The position numbers and the translations under genes are program-made. From Robertmurraya siralis (GTDB lineage: Bacteria > Bacillota > Bacilli > Bacillales > Cytobacillaceae): a stretch of 64,000 nt of DNA. Positions 9,818 to 19,639 of this stretch are shown here, in pieces. The notes under the pieces are model-generated. The model saw nothing but the letters and a program-made list of their open reading frames with translations, did no database searches and was not told the DNA's origin. The stretch is taken from the NCBI RefSeq assembly GCF_005502275.1, contig NZ_SWLZ01000018.1, forward strand, positions 33,483-97,482, given 5' to 3'. Every line of letters starts with the position of its first letter. Position 1 is the first letter of the stretch.

Positions 9818-10894
9818 ATGAGCAATATGAAACTTGAAGAATTGCGAGATCGTGTTGACGAACTGAACGTTCAACTACTTAATCTAATTAATGAAAGAGC
9901 ACGACTTGTGCAAGAAATCGGACGTGTTAAAGAGACTCAAGGTGTTAATCGCTACGATCCGGTTCGTGAACGCAAAATGCTAGACTCCATACTTGAGAAG
10001 AACGACGGTCCTTTTGAAAAATCGACATTACAGCATCTGTTTAAAGAGATTTTTAAAGCAGGCTTAGAATTGCAGGAGGATGATCATCGTAAAGCTTTGC
10101 TTGTTTCGCGTAAGAAGCAGCCAGAAAACACAATTGTTGAGGTAAAGGGAGCACAGATTGGTGCTGGTGCACAGCAATTGATTTTCGGACCGTGCGCAGT
10201 GGAATCTTATGAGCAAGTGGCAACTGTTGCTGAAGCGGTGAAAGCAAAAGGGTTGAAGCTATTGCGCGGAGGTGCCTATAAGCCAAGGACATCTCCATAC
10301 GACTTCCAAGGTTTAGGTGTTGAAGGGCTGAAAATATTAAAAAGAGTAGCCGATGAGTATGACTTGGCTGTTATAAGCGAAATTGTGAACCCGGCTGATA
10401 TTGAAATGGCAGCTCAATATATAGATGTTATTCAAATTGGTGCCCGCAATATGCAAAACTTTGAGCTATTGAAAGCAGCCGGGGCTGTCAATAAGCCAGT
10501 CCTGTTAAAAAGAGGCTTAGCGGCAACTATTGAAGAATTCATCAATGCTGCAGAATATATTATGGCGCAAGGAAACGGACAGATCATTCTTTGTGAGCGC
10601 GGCATTCGCACATATGAAAAGGCAACAAGAAATACGTTAGATATTTCTGCGGTCCCAATTTTGAAGCAGGAAACGCATCTGCCAGTTCTTGTAGATGTGA
10701 CACATTCAACTGGTAGAAGAGATCTCCTTCTTCCAACAGCAAAGGCTGCATTAGCGATTGGCGCTGATGGTGTAATGGCAGAAGTACATCCGGACCCAGC
10801 GGTTGCTCTTTCAGACTCTGCACAGCAAATGGATCTAAAGCAATTTGATCAATTTATGGAGCAGCTTGTCGCTTCTTCGTTAGTACGAGTATAA
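9818..10894 (+). CDS. aroA: Bifunctional chorismate mutase / DAHP synthase AroA
   Basis: Fused enzyme that makes DAHP from phosphoenolpyruvate and erythrose 4-phosphate (entry to the shikimate pathway). The N-terminal AroQ-type chorismate mutase domain (residues 1-90, [20 protein letters not shown]) also senses chorismate/prephenate for feedback inhibition. DAHP synthase motifs follow: [66 protein letters not shown] 9818 gives [10 protein letters not shown], the family N-terminus, with GAAAGGACGG just upstream; the frame from 9773 is too long. 358 residues, as in B. subtilis. ccpA follows, as in that species. Confidence 0.96.
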   Translation: MSNMKLEELRDRVDELNVQLLNLINERARLVQEIGRVKETQGVNRYDPVRERKMLDSILEKNDGPFEKSTLQHLFKEIFKAGLELQEDDHRKALLVSRKKQPENTIVEVKGAQIGAGAQQLIFGPCAVESYEQVATVAEAVKAKGLKLLRGGAYKPRTSPYDFQGLGVEGLKILKRVADEYDLAVISEIVNPADIEMAAQYIDVIQIGARNMQNFELLKAAGAVNKPVLLKRGLAATIEEFINAAEYIMAQGNGQIILCERGIRTYEKATRNTLDISAVPILKQETHLPVLVDVTHSTGRRDLLLPTAKAALAIGADGVMAEVHPDPAVALSDSAQQMDLKQFDQFMEQLVASSLVRV

Positions 10895-10911
10895 TCTCTT
10901 CTTCATACACA

Positions 10912-10952
10912 AGAAACAGTCTTCTGCTTTTGGCAGAAGGCTGTTTCATTTT
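10912..10952 (+). terminator. Terminator of aroA
   Basis: GAAACAGTCTTCTGC pairs with GCAGAAGGCTGTTTC and is followed by ATTTT. It separates aroA from ccpA. The 300 bases between it and the ccpA promoter hold no feature I can support. Confidence 0.9.
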
Positions 10953-11288
10953 GGCTTAAATGGCTCTTTGAGTGTTAGACACACCACTCCACATCTTTAC
11001 GGGTGTTTTTTGAAGCACTAAATAGAAGCAAAATTTTTAAGGTAGGGGATGGAAAAAAACAATGGAAGAAATAGATGCTCTCAAAAATAATTTCAGCATG
11101 ATCTCGATTTTATGAACATCAAGGAGAAAATACTTTTATAAAATCCGATCCTGATCGCAAGCTTCGTCTAATTTTTATTAGCTAAAGGATTGTCGACAAC
11201 CTGCAATGCTTATTCAGAGCAATTCTATGAAAAATAAGGGATTTTGTTATCGATTTTCGACTTTTTTGTAAAAAAATTAGTCTTGACA

Positions 11289-11317
11289 TTGCGAGAGATA
11301 GTGGAGTGAAGTATTAT
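11289..11317 (+). promoter_or_regulatory. Sigma-A promoter of ccpA
   Basis: TTGCGA (11289-11294), 17 bases, TATTAT (11312-11317), about 80 bases before ccpA. A TTGACA at 11283-11288 is too far from the -10. Confidence 0.55.
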
Positions 11318-11400
11318 TAAGTACATAATTACGCACTAAAGCGTGTTAATATAGGTTAAAATAAAAATAAATCATTGTTTTGAATAAGGAGTCGATTGTG

Positions 11401-12399
11401 ATGAATATAACGATATACGATGTGGCAAGAGAAGCTAACGTATCGATGGCTACAGTTTCGCGTGTTGTAAACGGGAATCCTAATGTAAAGCCTGCTACAA
11501 GAAAAAAGGTATTAGAAGTCATAAGCCGATTAGGCTACAGACCCAATGCAGTGGCGAGAGGACTGGCAAGTAAGAAAACAACTACTGTCGGAGTGGTTAT
11601 TCCGGATATCTCAAGTACTTTTTTCGCAGAGCTAGCCCGAGGGATTGAGGATATCGCGACCATGTACAAGTACAATATTATTTTGAGTAACTCGGATCAA
11701 AACAAAGAAAAGGAACTTCACTTATTAAATACCATGCTTGGAAAACAGGTAGATGGAATCGTGTTTATGGGCGGAAATATCACTCAGGAGCATGTGGAGG
11801 AATTTGAAAAATCTCCTGTACCAATTGTATTGGCTGGTTCTATTGAAGAAACAGAACAGGTTCCATCTGTTAACATTGATCATGAGCAAGCGACATATGA
11901 TGCAGTTTCCTCTTTTGTAGAAAAAGGTCATAAGAAGATTGCTTTCGTGATTGGACCATTTCATGAGCCTATTAATGAAAAGAAAAAATTAACCGGGTAC
12001 AAGCGCGCTCTTCATGAAGCCGGTATTGATTACAAGGAAGAATTGGTCGTTGAGGGAGACTATACGTACGATTCTGGAATTGAAGCCTTTGAAAAACTAA
12101 TGGAGCTTGAGGACAAGCCTACTGCCATATTTGTTGGCTCAGATGAAATGGCGTTAGGAGTTGTTCATGGAGCAGAAGATCAAGGCTATAGTGTTCCGGC
12201 TGATTTTGAAGTGATTTCATCAGATAATACCAGACTAGCGTTAATGGTGCGTCCACAGCTTACAACCGTTGTTCAGCCGTTGTATGATATCGGAGCGGTA
12301 GCCATGCGCTTATTGACAAAATTAATGAATAAAGAGAAAGTGTCAGAGCAAACGGTAATTCTGCCACACCGCATTGAACTGCGTAGCTCTACAAAGTAA
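11401..12399 (+). CDS. ccpA: Catabolite control protein CcpA
   Basis: LacI/GalR-family master regulator of carbon catabolite control; with HPr-Ser46-P it binds cre operators. The N-terminal helix-turn-helix [20 protein letters not shown] and hinge helix ([13 protein letters not shown]) are followed by the periplasmic-binding-protein-like core; [20 protein letters not shown] and [19 protein letters not shown] are strongly CcpA-specific. The start ATG 11401 gives MNITIYD with AAGGAG (11386-11391) 9 bases upstream; the frame from 11380 overlaps that site. Two candidate target sites are in this window, at acuA (14358) and ackA (53871). Confidence 0.97.
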   Translation: MNITIYDVAREANVSMATVSRVVNGNPNVKPATRKKVLEVISRLGYRPNAVARGLASKKTTTVGVVIPDISSTFFAELARGIEDIATMYKYNIILSNSDQNKEKELHLLNTMLGKQVDGIVFMGGNITQEHVEEFEKSPVPIVLAGSIEETEQVPSVNIDHEQATYDAVSSFVEKGHKKIAFVIGPFHEPINEKKKLTGYKRALHEAGIDYKEELVVEGDYTYDSGIEAFEKLMELEDKPTAIFVGSDEMALGVVHGAEDQGYSVPADFEVISSDNTRLALMVRPQLTTVVQPLYDIGAVAMRLLTKLMNKEKVSEQTVILPHRIELRSSTK

Positions 12400-12416
12400 G
12401 GAGCGATAATAAAAAT

Positions 12417-12451
12417 GAGGACGTCCTGACAATGGACGTCCTCGTTTTTTT
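12417..12451 (+). terminator. Terminator of ccpA (probably bidirectional)
   Basis: GAGGACGTCC pairs with GGACGTCCTC over a 7-base loop and is followed by GTTTTTTT. It lies between the converging ccpA and acsA genes. Confidence 0.92.
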
Positions 12452-12503
12452 ATGGTAAAGTCTACGGAATTGATGGAATTTAGGAGAAATAGTCTTTCAT
12501 GCT

Positions 12504-14222
12504 TTAATCTTCCATTGTTGATAAATCACCGGTTGGTAAGTCGAGCTCCCATGCTTTAAGGACACGGCGCATAATTTTTCCGCTTCGAGTTTTTGGAAGT
12601 TTATCACGGAATTCAATTTCACGTGGCGCTGCATGTGCTGCAAGTCCTTTCTTCACAAATTGACGAATATCTTCCTTTAAATCATCGTTTACTTCGTAAC
12701 CATCACGGAGGGCAATAAAGGCTTTGATAATTTCACCGCGAACTGGATCAGGCTTACCGATCACGCCTGCCTCAGCTACTGCAGGGTGTTCAACCAGTTT
12801 GCTTTCCACCTCAAATGGACCGACTCGTTCTCCTGAAGTCATAATGACATCATCAACACGACCTTGGAACCAAAAATATCCGTCCTCATCCATATAGGCT
12901 GAATCTCCAGATACATACCAATCACCTGGCATAAAGTAGGATTGATATTTTTCCTCATTGTTCCAAATGGTTTTCATCATCGATGGCCAACCTTTTTTGA
13001 TCGCTAAATTTCCCATACGATTTGGTGGCAGTTCATTTCCTTGGTTATCTACGATAGCAGCTTTCACACCTGGAATTGGTTTTCCCATAGAACCTGGGCG
13101 TATTTCCATACAAGGGTAGTTGGAAATTAACTGTGCGCCTGTTTCCGTCATCCACCAGTTGTCATGGATGCGACGATTAAATACTTTCATTCCCCATCTA
13201 ACAACTTCAGGATTAAGTGGTTCTCCCACACTAAGTATATGGCGAAGCTGGCTCAAATCATAATTTTTAATAATCTCATCTCCAGCCCCCATCAGCATGC
13301 GAAAAGCAGTAGGAGCGCTGTACCATACGGTTACGCCATACTCTTCAAGCATTTTGTACCATGTATTTGGATCAAATCTTCCTCCAACGATGAGATTGGA
13401 CGTTCCTGTTAACCAAGGGCCGAATATCCCATATGATGTGCCAGTTACCCAGCCTGGATCAGCCGTACACCAATAAACATCATCATCCCGCAGATCAAGC
13501 ACCCATTTAGCTGTTTGATAATGCTGGAGCATCGCGTTATGAACATGTAAAACACCCTTTGGTTTGCCAGTTGAGCCTGAAGTGTAGTGAAGAATTAATC
13601 CGTCCGTTTTTTCCACCCATTCGATTTCCAGCTTATTGCTTGCCTCTTGAAGATGCTTATTAAAATCAATATATTGTTCGCTCTCTTCAATTTCATGACC
13701 AACGAGAAAAATATGCTTTAAAGCGGGTAATTCATCCACTGGAACGCGTTCAAGCAATTCAGGTGTTGTTACCAGCACCTTTGCTTCACTATCTTCGAGT
13801 CGGTCACGAACCGCTCCTTCCATAAATGCTTCAAATAAAGGACCAACGATCGCTCCCAGCTTAATGGCGCCTAGTACAGTGAAATATAGTTCAGGTGAGC
13901 GGGGCATAAAAATAAATACTCGATCCCCTTTTTCAACATCTCCATAAGTTTTCAGTACATTTCCAGCTTTATTAGTAAGATCTTTCATTTCTTGAAAGGT
14001 ATACTTTTCATTTCGATTAGCATCACGGTAATATAGGGCGACTTTATTTTTTCGATAGGAGTTTGCATGTTTATCGATCGCCTCATGAGCCATGTTAACC
14101 AGCCCAGTCTCGGCCCAAGAAAATTGCTTTTCGACTTCCTTCCAATCGAAGTTTTCATATGTTTCGCGATAGTTTTGTAAGTTATATTCCCCTTGTATAA
14201 CTGGTAGCGTTTCCAATTTCAT
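12504..14222 (-). CDS. acsA: Acetyl-CoA synthetase AcsA
   Basis: Cytoplasmic AMP-forming ligase that converts acetate, ATP and CoA to acetyl-CoA. Adenylation-domain motifs are clear: ILHYTSGSTGKPKGVLH (A3), WWMTETG (A5), WYVSGDSAYMDEDGYFWFQGR (A7/A8), and the C-terminal LPKTRSGKIMRRVL, whose Lys is the one acetylated by AcuA in B. subtilis. 572 residues, normal for the Bacillus enzyme. ATG 14222 with AAGGGGGA upstream. It is divergent from acuABC, whose products switch it on and off, and convergent with ccpA. Confidence 0.96.
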   Translation of the reverse strand: MKLETLPVIQGEYNLQNYRETYENFDWKEVEKQFSWAETGLVNMAHEAIDKHANSYRKNKVALYYRDANRNEKYTFQEMKDLTNKAGNVLKTYGDVEKGDRVFIFMPRSPELYFTVLGAIKLGAIVGPLFEAFMEGAVRDRLEDSEAKVLVTTPELLERVPVDELPALKHIFLVGHEIEESEQYIDFNKHLQEASNKLEIEWVEKTDGLILHYTSGSTGKPKGVLHVHNAMLQHYQTAKWVLDLRDDDVYWCTADPGWVTGTSYGIFGPWLTGTSNLIVGGRFDPNTWYKMLEEYGVTVWYSAPTAFRMLMGAGDEIIKNYDLSQLRHILSVGEPLNPEVVRWGMKVFNRRIHDNWWMTETGAQLISNYPCMEIRPGSMGKPIPGVKAAIVDNQGNELPPNRMGNLAIKKGWPSMMKTIWNNEEKYQSYFMPGDWYVSGDSAYMDEDGYFWFQGRVDDVIMTSGERVGPFEVESKLVEHPAVAEAGVIGKPDPVRGEIIKAFIALRDGYEVNDDLKEDIRQFVKKGLAAHAAPREIEFRDKLPKTRSGKIMRRVLKAWELDLPTGDLSTMED

Positions 14223-14260
14223 TGTAAAAAGTATCCCCCTTTTTTGATATCGTTGTAATT

Positions 14261-14289
14261 ATTATATTACAAATAATTACTTTTCACAA
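14261..14289 (-). promoter_or_regulatory. Sigma-A promoter of acsA
   Basis: On the minus strand, TTGTGA (14289-14284), 17 bases, TATAAT (14266-14261), about 40 bases before the acsA start. Confidence 0.7.
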
Positions 14290-14357
14290 TTTTAAAAATA
14301 TTCATTTATAAAATAATGATAAAAGTCACTAAAATAATAAAAATACTGAAAATTTTG

Positions 14358-14371
14358 TGAAAGCGCTTTAT
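14358..14371 (+). promoter_or_regulatory. CcpA operator (cre) in the acsA-acuA divergent region
   Basis: TGAAAGCGCTTTAT matches the cre consensus (TGWAARCGYTWNCW) except near its last bases. It sits just upstream of TATAAT (14388-14393), where the -35 of an acuA promoter would lie, so CcpA binding should repress acuABC. B. subtilis acsA and acuABC are known CcpA targets. Confidence 0.75.
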
Positions 14372-14509
14372 TGCAAATGAATTCATGTATAATAATAGTA
14401 ATTATTCATATTGAGGGAATCCCATTATCGGTTTAGGTAGTTAGACTTTGACTGGATCACGTTTAAAAAAGTCTTTTATAAACCAATTAAAATATTAGGT
14501 GGTGGAGCC

Positions 14510-15142
14510 GTGGAACATAAGAAAACATATAATGCGAAAGAACTAAAGACTCCTCATGGAGATTTGATTATCGAAGGTCCGATTTCCTCAGAGACGCTAT
14601 CACAATTGGAGTTTCATGAGGATTTGGTGGCCTTTCGCCCTGCCGTTCAGCAGCATAAAGCATTGATTGGAATTGCGGATTTGCCTGAAGGGAGAATTAT
14701 TATCGCTAGGCATAAGCAACTGATTGTTGGCTATGTCACGTATTTATACCCTGATCCATTGGAAAGATGGTCAGAAGGAAAAATGGATAATTTGATCGAA
14801 TTAGGAGCTATTGAGGTCATTCCGAAATTTCGAGGCTGTCAGGTGGGAAAAAATCTTCTCATCGTTTCAATGATGGATGATGCGATGGAAGACTATATAA
14901 CGATCACAACGGAATATTACTGGCATTGGGATTTAAAAGGGACAGGATTAAATGTATGGGAATATCGTAAAGTAATGGAAAAGATGATGAATGCAGGCGG
15001 ACTTGAATGGTTTGCAACAGATGATCCGGAAATCAGCTCCCATCCAGCGAATTGCTTAATGGTGAAAATTGGAAAACGAGTCGATAACGAATCAATCCAA
15101 AGATTTGATCAGCTTCGTTTTATGAATCGGTTTATGTACTAA
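14510..15142 (+). CDS. acuA: AcuA, protein lysine acetyltransferase acting on AcsA
   Basis: GNAT-fold enzyme that inactivates acetyl-CoA synthetase by acetylating its catalytic Lys. 210 residues, matching B. subtilis AcuA. The acetyl-CoA-binding segment is seen in ELGAIEVIPKFRGCQVGKNLL (V-x-P-x-[FY]-R-G-x-x-[VI]-G-x-x-L). GTG start preceded by GGTGGTGGAG. First gene of acuABC, divergent from its substrate gene acsA. Homology and context together make the call strong. Confidence 0.93.
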   Translation: MEHKKTYNAKELKTPHGDLIIEGPISSETLSQLEFHEDLVAFRPAVQQHKALIGIADLPEGRIIIARHKQLIVGYVTYLYPDPLERWSEGKMDNLIELGAIEVIPKFRGCQVGKNLLIVSMMDDAMEDYITITTEYYWHWDLKGTGLNVWEYRKVMEKMMNAGGLEWFATDDPEISSHPANCLMVKIGKRVDNESIQRFDQLRFMNRFMY

Positions 15143-15191
15143 AATCGTTGTCTTTGCCTAAGGAAGTAAAGAGTGTTTAGGAGGTTTCATG

Positions 15192-15839
15192 ATGATTGTC
15201 GAAGAAATTATGATTTCGAAGCTGTATACATTAGAAAAAGAAAATACGATTGAAGAAGCGATTCATGTAATGAAAGAAAATCGAATAAAGCATATCCCCA
15301 TCGTCGATCGTGACATGCATTTAATCGGAATCGTGACGGATCGAGATATAAAGGAGGCAATCCCCTCGATTTTTTTCTTTGATGATAATCGAGAAATTTT
15401 ACAAAAACCTTTGGAATCGATTATGACTACGGAAGTGATTACAGGTCATCCATTGGATTTCGTCGAAGAGGTCGCTGCCATTTTTTATGAAAGTAAAATT
15501 GGATGCCTTCCAATTTTGAAAGATAAAAGATTAGTAGGAATTATAACACAAACCGATTTACTTCATACTTTAGTAGAATTGACCGGAGCTCATCAGCCTG
15601 GCTCACAAATAGAAATTCGCGTGCGTAATAAAATGGGGATGCTCTTCCGCCTTTTTTCAGATATTCAAGACTGCAAGGTGAACATATTAAGTGTGCTCGT
15701 ATACCCTGATAAAAGAGATGAGGATTTTAAAATTATTGTATTAAGGATCCAAACGATGAATCCGCTCCGCTTAATTGAAGAGCTTGAGAAATCTGGGCAT
15801 GAGGTACTTTGGCCGAATCTTCCGGGGATGGAAGTATGA
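15192..15839 (+). CDS. acuB: AcuB, CBS-domain and ACT-domain protein
   Basis: Accessory protein of the acetoin/acetate utilisation operon with no settled biochemical role. Two CBS domains (about residues 1-60 and 75-130; note IPIVDRDMHLIGIVTDRDIK and LPILKDKRLVGIITQTDLL) bind adenine nucleotides in related proteins. An ACT-like domain follows (residues 138-215, IEIRVRNKMGMLFRLFSDIQ). ATG 15192 is preferred over 15189 because GGAGG ends 7 bases upstream. It overlaps acuC by a few bases. Confidence 0.92.
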   Translation: MIVEEIMISKLYTLEKENTIEEAIHVMKENRIKHIPIVDRDMHLIGIVTDRDIKEAIPSIFFFDDNREILQKPLESIMTTEVITGHPLDFVEEVAAIFYESKIGCLPILKDKRLVGIITQTDLLHTLVELTGAHQPGSQIEIRVRNKMGMLFRLFSDIQDCKVNILSVLVYPDKRDEDFKIIVLRIQTMNPLRLIEELEKSGHEVLWPNLPGMEV

Positions 15840-17008
15840 TGGGGGACTCTATTTTTATTTTTTCTGAAGAACAATTGAACTATAAATTTAATAAGGAACA
15901 CCCCTTTAATCAACTAAGATTAAAGCTCACTTTAGATTTATTAAAGGAAATGAAGGCGATCTCAAGTCAAGATATTGTTGCTCCTCGACGGGCTACTGAC
16001 GAGGAACTGCAGCTTATTCATGATCCCAATTATGTAATCGCTGTCAAGAAAGCGGGAAATGGGGAGCTGTCGGAGGAGGCAGCAGAGAGTTATGGATTGG
16101 GAACAGAGGACACACCTATCTTTCCAGGTATGCATGAGGCAAGTGCATTGCTCGTTGGCGGGACCTTGACGGCGGTTGACTATGTTATGGAAGGTAAGAG
16201 CAAGCATGCAGTGAATCTAGGAGGAGGCCTTCATCACGGTTTTCGGGGAAAGGCTTCAGGATTTTGTATCTATAATGACAGCTCTGTAGCAATCAAGTAT
16301 ATTCAGGAAAAATATGGTGCCCGAGTTCTATATATCGATACAGATGCTCATCATGGAGATGGTGTTCAATGGGCTTTTTATGAAGATCCGAACGTTTGCA
16401 CCTTATCAATTCATGAGACAGGAAGATATCTTTTTCCGGGGACAGGAAATGTCAATGAACGGGGGCAAGGAAAAGGATATGGTTATTCCTTTAATGTACC
16501 ACTCGATGCCTTTACTGAGGATGATTCTTGGCTGCATGCTTATACAAACTCTGTTCGGGAGGTAGCTGAATTTTTTAAACCGGACGTTATTGTGACGCAA
16601 AATGGGGCAGATGCCCATTATTTAGATCCGCTGACACATTTATCGGCTACAATGCGAATTTACCGAGAAATTCCGAAGCTTGCTCATGAAATTGCCCATC
16701 AATATTGTGATGGTAAATGGATCGCTGTAGGCGGGGGTGGCTACGATATTTGGCGCGTTGTACCGAGGGCATGGAGCTTGATTTGGATGGAGATGACAGG
16801 AAATCAGAATTGCTACGGCGAGATCCCGAAGGAGTGGATTGAGCGTTGGCAGGCAAAAGCTCCCGTCACTCTTCCATCTGAATGGGACGATCCGCAAGGG
16901 ATGTATCGACCGATTCCGAGAAAAAATGAAATTACTGAAAAAAATGCCCAAACAGTAACGAATGCACTCTATTCAATACGGAGCCGGAAAAAAAGCGAAT
17001 CGACTTAA
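15836..17008 (+). CDS. acuC: AcuC, class I histone-deacetylase-like deacetylase
   Basis: Zn-dependent amidohydrolase that reactivates acetylated AcsA. HDAC motifs: GGGLHHGFRGKASGFCIYND (paired active-site His), YIDTDAHHGDGVQWAFY (Asp and His metal ligands), QNGADAHYLDPL (second Asp), GGGGYD. About 390 residues, as in B. subtilis. The start at 15836 overlaps the acuB stop (ATGA); a second ATG follows at 15839 and either is possible. Third gene of acuABC. Confidence 0.94.
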   Translation: MMGDSIFIFSEEQLNYKFNKEHPFNQLRLKLTLDLLKEMKAISSQDIVAPRRATDEELQLIHDPNYVIAVKKAGNGELSEEAAESYGLGTEDTPIFPGMHEASALLVGGTLTAVDYVMEGKSKHAVNLGGGLHHGFRGKASGFCIYNDSSVAIKYIQEKYGARVLYIDTDAHHGDGVQWAFYEDPNVCTLSIHETGRYLFPGTGNVNERGQGKGYGYSFNVPLDAFTEDDSWLHAYTNSVREVAEFFKPDVIVTQNGADAHYLDPLTHLSATMRIYREIPKLAHEIAHQYCDGKWIAVGGGGYDIWRVVPRAWSLIWMEMTGNQNCYGEIPKEWIERWQAKAPVTLPSEWDDPQGMYRPIPRKNEITEKNAQTVTNALYSIRSRKKSEST

Positions 17009-17043
17009 GGAAAAAACAAATGTTCAGTTTTCGTTTAAAATAA

Positions 17044-17088
17044 AGCAGTTGTAGGAGTTAAGAATTCATTCTACAACCGCTTTTTTCT
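17044..17088 (+). terminator. Terminator of acuABC
   Basis: AGCAGTTGTAG pairs with CTACAACCGCT (one mismatch) and runs into TTTTTT. It lies between the convergent acuC and the chemoreceptor gene. Confidence 0.88.
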
Positions 17089-17129
17089 TTTTAGCTGCTA
17101 AAGTTTAGTAAAGTGGCGGTGATGAGCAT

Positions 17130-19235
17130 CTATAGTTTAAAATCTTCAATCATTTCCTGCAATTGTTGCGCTCTCATACTTAATGAATCGACTGAGGAAG
17201 TGACCTCTTCCATAGAGGCAAGCTGTTCTTCAGTAGCAGCAGCTACAGATTGGATAGTATCTTCTGTCATTTCTGTTTGCTTGGCTACATTTTCAATCGA
17301 ATTTCTTAATTGGTTTGCTTGTGTCAGCATGCTGTTGATTGAACTGACGATCTTTTGAACCTCATGAGCAACATTTTTTGTGCTATCTGCAATAGTGGAA
17401 AAGGTTTCACCTGTTTTGCTTATGAGGTTCATCCCTGCTGCTGTCTCTGTTGTTACTTTTTCCATAGATTCAATTGAGTTAAGAGTGTCTGTTTGAATCG
17501 CTCTAACCAATGTGCGAATTTGTTCAACAGATTTTGAAGAATCATCCGCCAGCTGCCTCACTTCATTGGCCACTACCGCAAATCCCTTTCCATGTTCACC
17601 AGCTCTTGCCGCTTCAATAGCGGCGTTCAAGCTTAAGAGATTCGTTTGCTCAGCTATTGCTGTTATCGCGTTTAAAATTCCTTCAATTTGCTTTGAACGT
17701 GTTCCAAGCTGTTCAATAACATTTGCAGTTAACCGAACAGATTGATGAATGACTTCCATTTGTTTAATGGTATCTTCTACGATACCGTTTCCGTTTTCAG
17801 CTTCTTCACTTGACAATGAAGTGGTTGTCCCAACCTCGTGACTAATGCTTGAAATATGAGAAAGCTTTTGGGTAAAGTCTTCCATTAACACCATGTTTGC
17901 TTTTGCCTCATCGGCTTGTGTACCTACAATGGAGGTTACGGTTTCAACGGAATTGGTTATCTGGAAAGTTGCTTTTGTTGTTTCTTCAGTGATGGCGAGT
18001 AATTGTTCACTTGCAGCTGCAACCTCCTGAGAGACCTCTTGGCTGTTATGAAGGACTTTTTTAAAGGAAGAGAGCATTTTGTTGATTGCCTCTCCAATAA
18101 TACCGAATTCATCCTTTGATGTGATTGGCACGGTCTTGAGCAGATCACCTTCCGATATTTTGGCAGTGATGCTTTGGATACTTGCTACTTGTTCTTTAAT
18201 GGCAAGATAGAAGCTGATAAGTAAGTATCCTAATGCGATAATAATAGCGAAGACGAGTGTAACAGTTAAATATAATTGGTTTGTTAATTGCTTGATTTGC
18301 GCCGTTAGTAATTTATCCAATTCGTCTGTTTGGTAGGTCAATAACTCGAATATACTATTAATGGTGTCAGTTGTTTTGTCAAAATATAACTCGGGCTCAA
18401 TGGAGATGGTTGCCGCTAATAAGTCATTCTCAATTATTTGGGTAATTTGTTTTGCTTCAGCAATAGAGTTCGTCGCAAAAGTACCGATGGTGTTTTCCAA
18501 GGATGGCTCAAGATTAAAGACAATTTCATATGTGCGCTCTCCTTGGGTGATATATTCTTCCATCATTTTTAACAAGTAGGTTAAATCGTTGTGTTCCTCA
18601 TCAGTTACCTCCCTCTTAGTAGCAACGCCAACGCCGATAGCTCGTGATTTACCCATGAACTCTGTGATATGTGGAAGAGTCTGTTTTAATAAATTGATTA
18701 AATGATTATTTATTAGGGTAGAATCTAATGACAGATTTGTTTCATCAGAAATATTTAATAGAGTTCTAAACATGGCGTCAATGAACTGATTATGTAATTC
18801 AATTGATTCAGGGATAGTTAGCGAAAGGGCATCTCGTTTCACCGTTTCCCAATCTGATAGCAGTGCTGTAACATCCTCTTGCACTGTTGAAAGATGCCCC
18901 AATTCTTTCAAGGTTTCTGATAGTGAATGTAAATCATTATTGAGCTTTTCTTCTACTTCCTTAAGAGAACTATTTGCTGATCGCTCACCACTTAATACGT
19001 TTACTGACAATCCTCGATGCTGTTGAGCAGATTGAATAAGCGGATAAATTTTTTGGAATAGTTCGACTCCAGTTCGTTCTTCTTTTGTAAATGCGATTTC
19101 GCTGTAAATGTTGGAGACGATCGTCGAGATTAAGAAGCTGAGCGTAAAGAATACTACGACAAACAGTACAAGGAACTTTTTAAAAAATGAAAACTTGTTT
19201 AATAAAACTTTTGCTGGTTTAAACAGTAGTTGCAT
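17130..19235 (-). CDS. Methyl-accepting chemotaxis protein
   Basis: Transmembrane chemoreceptor of 701 residues. TM1 is at about residues 20-43. A long, mainly helical extracellular sensor follows (45-325) containing [14 protein letters not shown], which resembles the nitrate/nitrite-sensing (NIT) type; ligand unknown. TM2 is at about 326-352, then HAMP (about 350-405) and the signalling domain, whose conserved hairpin tip is [20 protein letters not shown] followed by [19 protein letters not shown] start with AAGGAG upstream. Single gene, probably monocistronic; the 400 bases upstream hold the terminator of the next gene but no promoter I trust. Confidence 0.93.
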   Translation of the reverse strand: MQLLFKPAKVLLNKFSFFKKFLVLFVVVFFTLSFLISTIVSNIYSEIAFTKEERTGVELFQKIYPLIQSAQQHRGLSVNVLSGERSANSSLKEVEEKLNNDLHSLSETLKELGHLSTVQEDVTALLSDWETVKRDALSLTIPESIELHNQFIDAMFRTLLNISDETNLSLDSTLINNHLINLLKQTLPHITEFMGKSRAIGVGVATKREVTDEEHNDLTYLLKMMEEYITQGERTYEIVFNLEPSLENTIGTFATNSIAEAKQITQIIENDLLAATISIEPELYFDKTTDTINSIFELLTYQTDELDKLLTAQIKQLTNQLYLTVTLVFAIIIALGYLLISFYLAIKEQVASIQSITAKISEGDLLKTVPITSKDEFGIIGEAINKMLSSFKKVLHNSQEVSQEVAAASEQLLAITEETTKATFQITNSVETVTSIVGTQADEAKANMVLMEDFTQKLSHISSISHEVGTTTSLSSEEAENGNGIVEDTIKQMEVIHQSVRLTANVIEQLGTRSKQIEGILNAITAIAEQTNLLSLNAAIEAARAGEHGKGFAVVANEVRQLADDSSKSVEQIRTLVRAIQTDTLNSIESMEKVTTETAAGMNLISKTGETFSTIADSTKNVAHEVQKIVSSINSMLTQANQLRNSIENVAKQTEMTEDTIQSVAAATEEQLASMEEVTSSVDSLSMRAQQLQEMIEDFKL

Positions 19236-19520
19236 ATTATTTTCTCCTTATTATCCAATGTTTTTACTAAATATAACCAAATGAGAGATATATTTCCGTG
19301 ACTTTTATCACCTATTCAATGTGAGTATATAGGAAAATAGTCATGTTTTTTTAGGAGGATTCAAAAAAATAGGGGAAATATACATCGGTTTGCGTGACAT
19401 TTCTCTTGATCGAGACTGATAGGAGTTCTTTTGAGGAGAAGTATGATTGCGGTTTGGCTTTAATGGGGAAATAGGGATTAAAGCAAGGCAGCGAAATGAG
19501 CCAAGCTTTTTACAAAATCT

Positions 19521-19604
19521 AAAAAACGCTATGATTTTTTGTAAACAGGCCCTTCATTAGTTAGAAGTAATGAAGGGCTTGCTTAACATCCATAGCGTTT
19601 TTTT
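19521..19604 (-). terminator. Nested double-stem terminator of the penicillin-binding protein gene
   Basis: Outer arms AAAAAACGCTATG (19521-19533) and CATAGCGTTTTTT (19591-19603) enclose a second perfect stem, GCCCTTCATTA (19549-19559) with TAATGAAGGGC (19568-19578). Both strands end in a T run, so it could stop transcription in either direction. Confidence 0.75.
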
Positions 19605-19639
19605 GAAGCTTGCTCTGTATCTTAATGAAAGTAAAAACT

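Noticed and set aside
11283..11288. TTGACA as the ccpA -35
   Set aside because: It is 23 bases from TATTAT; TTGCGA at 11289 has the right 17-base spacing.
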